From assembly GCA_018061525.1 (NCBI GenBank), contig JAGOUB010000009.1:1-16648 (forward strand): a DNA stretch of 16,648 nt. Reading direction: 5' to 3'. This DNA comes from Candidatus Peribacteraceae bacterium (lineage in GTDB: Bacteria; Patescibacteriota; Gracilibacteria; Peribacterales; Peribacteraceae). The notes beneath the pieces are model-generated. The model was not told the origin of the DNA, did not search any database, and saw only the letters and a program-made list of their open reading frames with translations. Of the stretch, positions 1 to 4,979 are shown piece by piece. The translations under genes were made by a program, and so were the position numbers. The stretch's first letter is position 1. Every line of letters starts with the position of its first letter.

Positions 1-41
1 CTCCAGGGACAAGCGTACCTGCCGCAACGATCGTACGGGCA

Positions 42-70
42 CCTCACACGGGGGTAACCCCGTGTTGAGG
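42..70. repeat. Strong inverted repeat near the left edge
   Basis: The arms CCTCACACGGGG and CCCCGTGTTGAGG pair over about 12 bp with one bulged base around a GTAA loop. No T-run follows on either strand, so this is not a normal intrinsic terminator. It lies just beyond the terminator of the 81-aa gene and may belong to the leader or 3' region of a gene outside the window. Confidence 0.5.
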
Positions 71-78
71 CTGCACAC

Positions 79-103
79 AAAAAAACCGCTGGCGTACCAG
101 CGG
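79..103 (-). terminator. Intrinsic terminator of the 81-aa gene
   Basis: On the minus strand a perfect 7-bp stem (CCGCTGG / CCAGCGG) with a TACG tetraloop is followed by seven T. It lies 16 nt after the stop codon of the 119-364 gene. A second small hairpin (arms CCGACCG / CGGTCGG, 112-132) encloses the stop codon itself. Confidence 0.85.
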
Positions 104-118
104 TCGTCGGGCCGACCG

Positions 119-364
119 TTAATTGCGGTCGGTCCAGGCCCATTGGCCCTTGGGGATGATGAACTCGATCCGCCCCTTCTGCTGGGGCAATTCGATGTAC
201 ACGCGCAGCCCCCCATCTGCGGCCAACTCAGCCTCTTCCTCCGGAATCTGATCCGGCCGGAGGCCGGTGCCCATGACGGCGGCGGCCACGCGCCGCGCGA
301 AGTCGTGGTAGGCCGCGTGGGCGTCCTCGGTGATGCTGACAAACGGGAGAATGTCCTGGGCCAT
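119..364 (-). CDS. Small hypothetical protein, 81 aa
   Basis: I do not recognise this protein. It starts MAQDILPFVSITEDAHAAYH and is acidic in the middle (PEEEAELAADGG, residues about 41-52), followed by a strand-like segment (LRVYIELPQQ) and a Trp-containing end. There is no signal peptide, membrane segment or cysteine motif, so it is probably a small soluble cytoplasmic protein. The start is well supported: an AAGGAGG site (370-376) lies 5 nt before the ATG. It is followed by a good terminator and preceded by a 124-nt leader with three predicted hairpins. It may be co-transcribed with the GNAT and radical SAM genes upstream, since I see no T-run terminator between them. Function unknown. 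Confidence 0.75.
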   Translation of the reverse strand: MAQDILPFVSITEDAHAAYHDFARRVAAAVMGTGLRPDQIPEEEAELAADGGLRVYIELPQQKGRIEFIIPKGQWAWTDRN

Positions 365-390
365 GTTGGCCTCCTTGTGTTGATGGATCT

Positions 391-472
391 GGCGACCTTA
401 TGGTCGCCTTCCCAAGAGAGACGCGCTCTCCTCGGAAGGCGATCAGCGGGGCCGGCGTGATGGCCGGGCCCC
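391..472 (-). promoter_or_regulatory. Structured leader: three consecutive hairpins before the 81-aa gene
   Basis: The gap between the GNAT gene and the 81-aa gene contains three hairpins. At 391-408 there is a perfect 7-bp stem (GGCGACC / GGTCGCC, 4-nt loop). At 406-440 a 15-bp stem has one mismatch and a 5-nt loop. At 448-472 a GC-rich stem (GGGGC, CGGC / GCCG, GCCCC) has one bulge. The first two share bases 406-408, so their closing pairs compete. None is followed by a U-run. An RNA-level regulatory element or an mRNA processing/stability structure is possible; which one is unknown. Confidence 0.45.
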
Positions 473-488
473 GGTTGCCCCTTGGCGC

Positions 489-1013
489 TCAGAATTGAAA
501 CAGGGCGCTGTGGTCGAGGAACTCGATGTCGGCGGCCTCGGCTTCCTGCCTCAGGACCGATTGCGTCAGCCGCTTGCCGTTGGTCGACACGGCCTCGATG
601 AGGATGCGTCGCGCCTCGGGGTCGCGGTCGGCGATGAGCTCGCGCAGGCGGGCGATGCCGCGGCCGAGCAGCTCGCGGCCGATGCCCGAGCGTTGGAAGT
701 CGGGACGGACGGCCACGCCGACGATCGTCGGTTGGCCGCTCTGCATCTCGCCGTCCGGTGCGAGCGAGCAGAGGCCGGCGATGCGCTGGCGCGTCTGGCC
801 GTTGATCTCGCTCGCCGCGTGCGCCGCGATGATCTCGGTGCAGCACGTCAGCCGGTCGCCGGTGAGGGCGATGAGCGTGGGCATGTCCAGCGGTTGGCCG
901 TCCTCTTCAAGGCGCTTGATGAAGTCCCAAGCGATCTGGTGCAGGTCGGCGGTGTGGTTGGCGTAGGTGATGGCCGGCTGGCCAGCGGGAGCGGATTTAG
1001 AAGGGTTGTTCAT
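489..1013 (-). CDS. GNAT-family N-acetyltransferase, 174 aa
   Basis: The acetyl-CoA binding motif A is clear: VGVAVRPDFQRSGIGREL (residues about 98-115) has the Q/R-x-x-G-x-G/A pyrophosphate loop (QRSGIG) between a beta strand and an amphipathic helix. Family knowledge says such enzymes transfer an acyl group from acyl-CoA to an amine; the substrate here is not predictable. Length is normal for a stand-alone GNAT, but the N-terminal 75 residues are unlike a typical GNAT start and include a CC pair (about 57-58). The ATG lies inside the last codons of the radical SAM gene (17-nt overlap) and has a pyrimidine-rich upstream sequence without an SD site, so translation is probably coupled. The pairing suggests that both enzymes act on the same substrate or pathway. 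Confidence 0.87.
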   Translation of the reverse strand: MNNPSKSAPAGQPAITYANHTADLHQIAWDFIKRLEEDGQPLDMPTLIALTGDRLTCCTEIIAAHAASEINGQTRQRIAGLCSLAPDGEMQSGQPTIVGVAVRPDFQRSGIGRELLGRGIARLRELIADRDPEARRILIEAVSTNGKRLTQSVLRQEAEAADIEFLDHSALFQF

Positions 1014-2169
1014 GGGTAGGAGGGGAAGAAGGGAGGTTGCCCGAGCCGGTCTCGAGCGTGGCGGCGTCTTGCTGCCAATTGCCCACGGGCTGCGTGCGGC
1101 CCTGGCTGACGTAGAGCATTCCGCTCACGTTCCACTTGGCGCGCACGCCGATCCACAGGTCGGGGACTTCGGCCGAGAGGCGCTCGGCCAGCGCCTGCAC
1201 CGCGTCGGGCGAAGGGGCCTGCCAGGCGACGCCGTCGACCGGCTTGTAGAGCCGGAGCTCCCAGAAGGTGTAGCGCGGGTCGTTGGCCGCGCGGATGTCG
1301 CGGGCGATGCGCAGCAGGTCCTCGTAGGTGGTGTGCGCGAAGATCGGCGTCCGCACGTTGAGCGGGATGCGCGCCTGCGAGACGATCCGCTGCGTCTCGA
1401 GCGAGAGGCGGTAGAACGTGTCGCCGCGGTCGGCCGCGATGCCCATCACCTCGCCCATCTGTTCCGGCACGGCCTTCAAATCGATGGCCGCCGAGGACAG
1501 GTAGGGCAACAGGCGTTCGACCCACTTGGGGCCGCTGCCGTTGTGCGCGATGGAGATCTTGCTGCCGTGCGCGTCGTGGAAGTAGCGGGCGAGCGCCAGC
1601 GTCTGCTTGAGGTAGACCACCGGGTCGCCGCCGGAGAAGCGCACGATCTCGCCGCGCTGGATGGCGCCGGTACAGAGCGTGCCCAGGTCGCGCAGTGGCA
1701 CGGGCTTAGCGACGATCGGCAGGTTGCCCTCGCCCAGGAATTGGCAGTCGCGCTTGCAGTAGGGGCAGGCGACATTGCACTTCCCGAACGAGACGATGCG
1801 CGTGATCGGGAACGATTCCTTGGCGGCGCCGGCCTGGTCGACCGGGGCGCATTCGCCCGGGGGCAGGAAGCGCTCCTGGTCCTTGTTCCACGCCAGCCAC
1901 CAGTAGAGGCGGCGCGTCTCATAGCCGATGCGGTCGCGATGGCCGTACGGCAGCATGCTGATGGGCGTGTCCGGAGCCAGGCCCTGCTCGGCGAGGATGT
2001 CCGCGAAGTGGCCGGGGTCGGCCAGCGGTTGGGGGTCGAAGAGCTGGTACGAAGCGTTCATCACGCTTTGGATCTCGTGAGTGACGCCTTGGCGCAGCTC
2101 GTGCGGTAGGGGCGACGGTTCCCGGGTCGTCTCGGGCTGGCCGAGAACGGGGAGGGAGAGGATGGGCAT
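997..2169 (-). CDS. Radical SAM superfamily enzyme, 390 aa
   Basis: The [4Fe-4S]/SAM signature CX3CX2C is present as CNVACPYC (C131, C135, C138), followed by KRDCQF. SGGDP (residues 179-183) is the SAM-binding GGE/GGD-type motif, and the order of motifs fits a TIM-barrel radical SAM core over about residues 120-330. The GGDP form and Cys spacing resemble activase-like or aminomutase-like members, but I cannot assign a reaction. About 115 N-terminal residues precede the core, with two more cysteines (C107, C142) outside the cluster motif. The start is uncertain: the ATG at 2169 has no SD site, and an internal Met near residue 37 is an alternative. It overlaps the GNAT gene and follows the terminator of the 149-aa gene. 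It is probably a cytoplasmic, oxygen-sensitive enzyme. Confidence 0.87.
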   Translation of the reverse strand: MPILSLPVLGQPETTREPSPLPHELRQGVTHEIQSVMNASYQLFDPQPLADPGHFADILAEQGLAPDTPISMLPYGHRDRIGYETRRLYWWLAWNKDQERFLPPGECAPVDQAGAAKESFPITRIVSFGKCNVACPYCKRDCQFLGEGNLPIVAKPVPLRDLGTLCTGAIQRGEIVRFSGGDPVVYLKQTLALARYFHDAHGSKISIAHNGSGPKWVERLLPYLSSAAIDLKAVPEQMGEVMGIAADRGDTFYRLSLETQRIVSQARIPLNVRTPIFAHTTYEDLLRIARDIRAANDPRYTFWELRLYKPVDGVAWQAPSPDAVQALAERLSAEVPDLWIGVRAKWNVSGMLYVSQGRTQPVGNWQQDAATLETGSGNLPSSPPTHEQPF

Positions 2170-2249
2170 AGAAAAAAGAAGTCATCTCTTGGAATTCAAA
2201 AGATGCGGAAGACGGCGCCTCGGCACCGGCTGTCGCATTGTTTGAAGAG

Positions 2250-2283
2250 AAAAAAAGAGGACTGACCGGTCTGGCCAGTCCTC
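2250..2283 (-). terminator. Intrinsic terminator after the 149-aa gene
   Basis: On the minus strand the perfect 8-bp stem GAGGACTG / CAGTCCTC (2257-2264 with 2276-2283) is followed at once by seven T. It lies about 95 nt after the stop codon of the 2377-2826 gene and separates that gene from the radical SAM gene. Confidence 0.85.
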
Positions 2284-2288
2284 GCTGT

Positions 2289-2306
2289 GCTCGCCCCGTG
2301 GCGAGC
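2289..2306. repeat. Perfect hairpin in the 3' region of the 149-aa gene
   Basis: GCTCGCC (2289-2295) pairs with GGCGAGC (2300-2306) around a 4-nt loop, just before the terminator hairpin in the direction of transcription. It has no T-run of its own. Together with GC-rich dyads around 2320-2370 it makes a long, highly structured 3' untranslated segment. Confidence 0.5.
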
Positions 2307-2376
2307 TATCGTTGCATACTCCCCGCGCGGAGCATGGTTGGTATCTACGCCGGCGCGGCGGCGGGCCCTCGTGGGC

Positions 2377-2826
2377 TTAGGTGGTCGGGGTGGCCACCGG
2401 CTTGGGGGCCGGGGGCTTCGGCGCCTGCCGCGGCGCGAAGTTCGTGCCCGTGGTCAGGGTCAGCTGCAGGACGCGGCGCGGACCGTTCACGGTGGTGCTA
2501 TCGCGCACGTCGCCGTTGACCTGGCCGTAGGGCGTCACCTCCGACTGGAGCAACTGGCGCACTTCGCGCTCATGCTTGAGCGTCGGCGTGCCGCCGAAGA
2601 CCAGCACGAGCCACCAGGGCAGTTTGAACTCGAGCATTTTTTCCGCGTCTTCGGGCGAGAGCGGGTCCGTGTCGAGGACCGTGCCGTCCACCATAAGCTC
2701 GCAGGTCCAGCCGCCGTACACACGCTTCTTCAGGCGCTTCAGAGTGGCGGCCAGCGCCAGTGCCAGCAGCGTGCCGATAAAACTGACGATGATCTCGGGC
2801 GCCTTGTCGGCCAGATACTGAATCAT
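2377..2826 (-). CDS. Small membrane-anchored hypothetical protein, 149 aa
   Basis: I do not recognise the family. The N-terminus (MIQYLADKAPEIIVSFIGTL...) carries one hydrophobic segment at about residues 10-30 followed by basic residues (KRLKKR), as in a signal-anchor with a cytoplasmic C-terminal part. The middle (about 36-120) looks like a compact soluble domain, with a second hydrophobic stretch (LPWWLVLVFGG, about 69-79) that may be a re-entrant or second membrane segment. The end is a Pro/Ala/Lys tail (about 130-149). The start at 2826 is preferred over an ATG 51 nt upstream because AGGAGAG lies 4 nt before it. A leader hairpin precedes it and a terminator follows it, so it looks monocistronic. 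Confidence 0.75.
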   Translation of the reverse strand: MIQYLADKAPEIIVSFIGTLLALALAATLKRLKKRVYGGWTCELMVDGTVLDTDPLSPEDAEKMLEFKLPWWLVLVFGGTPTLKHEREVRQLLQSEVTPYGQVNGDVRDSTTVNGPRRVLQLTLTTGTNFAPRQAPKPPAPKPVATPTT

Positions 2827-2850
2827 GTTTCTCTCCTGGTTTGTTGTGCT

Positions 2851-2870
2851 GAGAAGGTTCCACCCTTCTC
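2851..2870 (-). promoter_or_regulatory. Leader hairpin before the 149-aa gene
   Basis: On the minus strand GAGAAGG and CCTTCTC form a perfect 7-bp stem with a 6-nt loop, ending 24 nt before the start codon and just upstream of the SD site. No U-run follows. It is similar in position to the hairpins before the 81-aa and 123-aa genes. Confidence 0.5.
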
Positions 2871-2904
2871 CTCCCAATCCGCCAGAAGCGGACTCGAAGG
2901 AAAA

Positions 2905-2964
2905 GGGTGGGGGGTCTTGCGACCCCCCCGGTTGCTCACGCGTTGGCCGAAGCCGTGGGTGAGC
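2905..2964 (-). terminator. Intrinsic terminator and preceding hairpin after the 118-aa gene
   Basis: On the minus strand a hairpin with arms GCTCAC / GTGAGC (outer bases 2934-2964, with an inner GGC-CGAA-GCC turn) is followed by a perfect 8-bp stem GGGGGGTC / GACCCCCC (2909-2928, loop GCAA) and then ACCC and four T. It ends the 3010-3366 transcription unit. Confidence 0.7.
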
Positions 2965-3009
2965 GGGTTGGTTCTGTGCGACGATTACGGCTCGTCGCCA
3001 GCCGCCGCG

Positions 3010-3366
3010 TCATTCGAAGGCGCGGAACTTCACGAACGTGAACACCATCTCGAACTTGCCGGGGCTGACCTCCGTCTTCACGCGGTCGGTCGTGGCGGCG
3101 ACGACGGTGAGGCCGCGCGCCCGGAGGCGGCGGATGATGGCATAGGTGAGCGTGAACTCACCGCTGACCATGGCCGCCGCGTTGTCGGGTATCTGCGCGG
3201 CGATGGAGTCGGCGAGCGTGGCGATGTCGGCCTCGGTCGCCGTGGGCGGGACGTTGGGGAACTGGACGTCCTGGATGCCGTCGGCCGCGAGGGCGAGGGC
3301 CGCGGCCGTCTGTTCCGGGTTCCACTTGGCCGAGGGGTGGCTGCTGACGTTGATGAACTTTTGCAC
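3010..3366 (-). CDS. Small conserved-looking protein with an NVSSHPSAKW start, 118 aa
   Basis: The layout is an N-terminal short motif (SSHPSAKWNPEQ, about 8-19), a helix, a DVQFPNVPPTATEADI segment (about 33-48), a second helix, and a Rossmann-like strand-helix-strand (GEFTLTYAIIRRLRARGLTVVAATTDR, broken here as about 69-95) before a FTFVKFRAFE end. From memory this matches a widespread small family with a NHPSxxW start and GExTxTY motif, some members of which I recall being labelled CRISPR-associated or CARF-like; I am not certain, and no CRISPR or cas gene is present here. The start is GTG with AAAGGA 9 nt upstream. It is a single-gene unit with its own terminator. Exact function unknown. 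Confidence 0.8.
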   Translation of the reverse strand: MQKFINVSSHPSAKWNPEQTAAALALAADGIQDVQFPNVPPTATEADIATLADSIAAQIPDNAAAMVSGEFTLTYAIIRRLRARGLTVVAATTDRVKTEVSPGKFEMVFTFVKFRAFE

Positions 3367-3414
3367 GGTTGAGATTCCTTTGCGTTTTCTACGGGTTCGT
3401 CGAAACTATCGGCT

Positions 3415-3451
3415 CGAGCACTCGCTCTTGCTGACCTCACATCCCGTGAGG
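3415..3451. repeat. Two small dyads in the 118-aa gene leader
   Basis: CCTCAC (3435-3440) pairs with GTGAGG (3446-3451) and, on the + strand, is followed by GCTTTTCTG, so it could act as a weak plus-strand terminator. A GAGC/GCTC dyad lies next to it at about 3415-3426. Both fall in the 111-nt gap between the 123-aa and 118-aa genes. Confidence 0.35.
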
Positions 3452-3477
3452 GCTTTTCTGTTGTTGGTGACGACGAT

Positions 3478-3849
3478 TTAGAAGTCTTCGTCGTCGAGGT
3501 CTTCTCCAGCGTCGCGGAGGAGCCTCTCGGCCTCCTCCTGCTCACCTTCAGCATCATCGAAAGACGCTTCAAAGGTGAGCATCCTCGCGATCTCGAGAGT
3601 GAGGGGGCCGTAGCAGGCCGCCTCCACTGTCGTCACCGCCAGGTCAAAGGGGATACTGCCAGGCGTCCCTGCCTGGCCCAGAAGCGTGGCTGCCCAGTGC
3701 TCGCGCAGGCTGGGCCCACCGTAGCCTCCGGACCAACCCTCGACGCCATAGGCGACGGAGTTGGCGAAGGCCGCGTGGTGGGCGGCTGGCGCGGATGGGT
3801 GCCGCTCCTGGCCCAGGGCATACGCTCTGGTCAGGGTGTCCGTGTCCAC
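3478..3849 (-). CDS. Small hypothetical protein with acidic C-terminus, 123 aa
   Basis: I do not recognise this protein. Residues about 15-60 are rich in His, Ala and Gly (ERHPSAPAAHHAAFANSVAY, then GWSGGYGGPS); residues 60-95 look like a helical hydrophobic core; the last 30 residues are strongly acidic (EGEQEEAERLL...GEDLDDEDF). There is no signal peptide or membrane segment. The start is GTG, chosen because GAGGAGG lies 9 nt upstream, an excellent SD site. The 118-aa gene follows after 111 nt on the same strand without a clear terminator between, so they may share a transcript. A hairpin precedes the SD site. The end of the doubtful 68-aa frame upstream (PSSDDED) is similarly acidic. Confidence 0.72.
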   Translation of the reverse strand: MDTDTLTRAYALGQERHPSAPAAHHAAFANSVAYGVEGWSGGYGGPSLREHWAATLLGQAGTPGSIPFDLAVTTVEAACYGPLTLEIARMLTFEASFDDAEGEQEEAERLLRDAGEDLDDEDF

Positions 3850-3880
3850 GGACGGGTTCCTCCTCTTGGCGAGGGTGACT

Positions 3881-3902
3881 GGCGCTCCGGAGTGGAGCCG
3901 CC
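3881..3902 (-). promoter_or_regulatory. Leader hairpin before the 123-aa gene
   Basis: GGCGCTCC (3881-3888) pairs with GGAGC plus GCC (3894-3902, one bulged base) around a 5-nt loop. It sits about 15 nt upstream of the SD site of the 123-aa gene, without a U-run. Confidence 0.45.
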
Positions 3903-3964
3903 GCGCCCAATGACCACATGTCCCGAGTGATCATGGGAAGCGGCGGTTCCACCTTGGTGGCGCG

Positions 3965-4171
3965 CTAGTCCTCGTCGTCAGAGGAAGGTTCGTACATACT
4001 TGGTTTGCGGCGATGTGAATGGTCGCTAGTGCGATCGATCGGACTATTGCCAATGTACGAATTTGTGGCATAAGTGTCTAAGGTACTTGTATAGGATGAG
4101 GAGATATCATCACTATTTGTGAGTAAAATAATCATTTTAAGTATATTTAAAGTGACAACAAGAATTGTCAT
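3965..4171 (-). CDS. Doubtful 68-aa reading frame in the AT-rich island
   Basis: An open frame from ATG (4171) with a hydrophobic start (MTILVVTLNILKMIILL) then a Ser/Thr/Asp-rich region, a basic patch (DHSHRRKPS) and an acidic end (EPSSDDED). It lies in a locally AT-rich stretch and its codon use is unlike the neighbouring GC-rich genes. There is no SD site. Its start overlaps the operator and -35 box of the divergent TrmB-like gene. It could be a short membrane-associated or secreted peptide from an acquired segment, or chance open frame in regulatory DNA. If it is not a gene, 3850-4199 is a 350-nt non-coding stretch holding the 3881-3902 hairpin, a TGATCA (3928-3933) and the trmB promoter region. 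Confidence 0.35.
   Translation of the reverse strand: MTILVVTLNILKMIILLTNSDDISSSYTSTLDTYATNSYIGNSPIDRTSDHSHRRKPSMYEPSSDDED
4153..4170. promoter_or_regulatory. Operator-like palindrome at the trmB-like promoter
   Basis: TGACAA (4153-4158), a 6-nt spacer and TTGTCA (4165-4170) form a perfect 6-bp dyad. Its right arm is exactly the -35 box of the downstream promoter, so a bound dimer would block RNA polymerase. Autoregulation by the TrmB-like protein is the simplest guess. Confidence 0.55.
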
Positions 4172-4193
4172 ATTAAGGGGTATTTGCTAGAAT
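4165..4193 (+). promoter_or_regulatory. Promoter of the TrmB-like gene (leaderless)
   Basis: The -35 box TTGTCA (4165-4170) and the -10 box TAGAAT (4188-4193) are separated by 17 nt, with a TGC extension before the -10. Only 6 nt separate the -10 box from the ATG at 4200, so transcription should begin at or next to the start codon. Confidence 0.8.
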
Positions 4194-4199
4194 TCAGGC

Positions 4200-4979
4200 A
4201 TGTCCAAAGACCTCGTCCGCACCACGCTGGCCGAATTCGGCCTCGAAGAGAAAGAGATCGCGCTCTACTTGCTGCTGCTGCAGCTGGGTCCCTCGGCCGC
4301 TTCCACACTCGCGCCGCGCGCCGGCATCCCCCGCTCCACCGCCCAGTTCACCTGCCAGCAGCTCGTGAAGCGCGGCCTGCTCACTATGGCCCGCAAGGCC
4401 AACGTCTATCTCTTCGCCGCCGAGCCGCCCGAGACGCTCGCCATCCTCCTCCGGCGCCAGCGCACCGAGCTGGAAGAGCAGGAATACCGCCTGGAGCGGA
4501 TCATCGGCGAGTTGAAGGCGATGCAGAACCCGTTCTCCGTTCTGCCCAAGGTCCAGTTCTTTGAAGGGCGCGACGGCATCATTGCCGCCTACGAGACGGT
4601 GCTGCGCGACCTGACCGAAGGCGGCGAGATCATCGGTTACCTCAAGCCGCTCAGCTTGGAAGGTGACGAGTTTCGTCTGGCGGCTACGCTCGACTCGTTC
4701 GTAGAGCGGCGTGTCGCCCGCGAAGTGGCTACCCGCATCCTCTGTCCACGCGGTGCAGCGTACGCGTCCGATGCGGCCAAATTGCGCCAGGTGCGGTCCA
4801 TTCCCGGCGAATTATTCACCTTCGATGCCGCCGAGGTGATGATCTATGCCTCCAAGATGTATTCCATGACGGTCGAGCGCGGCCAAATCTTCGCGTTCAT
4901 CGTGGAGAACGCCAGTATCGTCCAGCTGCAGCGGGCGGTCTTTGAGCACGCTTGGGCTCACGCCGAGAGTGCCGTCTGA
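4200..4979 (+). CDS. TrmB-family (winged-helix) transcriptional regulator, 259 aa
   Basis: Residues about 10-66 form a winged helix-turn-helix of TrmB type: the LAEFGLEEKEIALYLLLLQL start, then PSAASTLAPRAGIPRSTAQF as helix 2-turn-recognition helix, and a wing at RGLLTMARKANVYLFAAEPP. Residues about 72-110 are a charged coiled coil for dimerisation, and residues 115-255 match the PLD-like/effector region common to bacterial TrmB-like proteins. TrmB proteins in archaea sense sugars; short relatives are common in candidate-phyla bacteria with mostly unknown ligands. The ATG lies 6 nt after a -10 box, so the mRNA is probably leaderless. The dyad over the -35 box suggests autorepression. Its 3' end overlaps the convergent 948-aa gene by 22 bp. 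Confidence 0.85.
   Translation: MSKDLVRTTLAEFGLEEKEIALYLLLLQLGPSAASTLAPRAGIPRSTAQFTCQQLVKRGLLTMARKANVYLFAAEPPETLAILLRRQRTELEEQEYRLERIIGELKAMQNPFSVLPKVQFFEGRDGIIAAYETVLRDLTEGGEIIGYLKPLSLEGDEFRLAATLDSFVERRVAREVATRILCPRGAAYASDAAKLRQVRSIPGELFTFDAAEVMIYASKMYSMTVERGQIFAFIVENASIVQLQRAVFEHAWAHAESAV

Noticed and set aside
42..70. Intrinsic terminator of a gene left of the window
   Set aside because: The stem is strong but neither strand has a T-run after it.
967..2109. 380-aa plus-strand frame across the radical SAM gene
   Set aside because: Antisense shadow: the opposite strand carries intact catalytic motifs, while this frame shows only Arg/Ala/Val-rich sequence.
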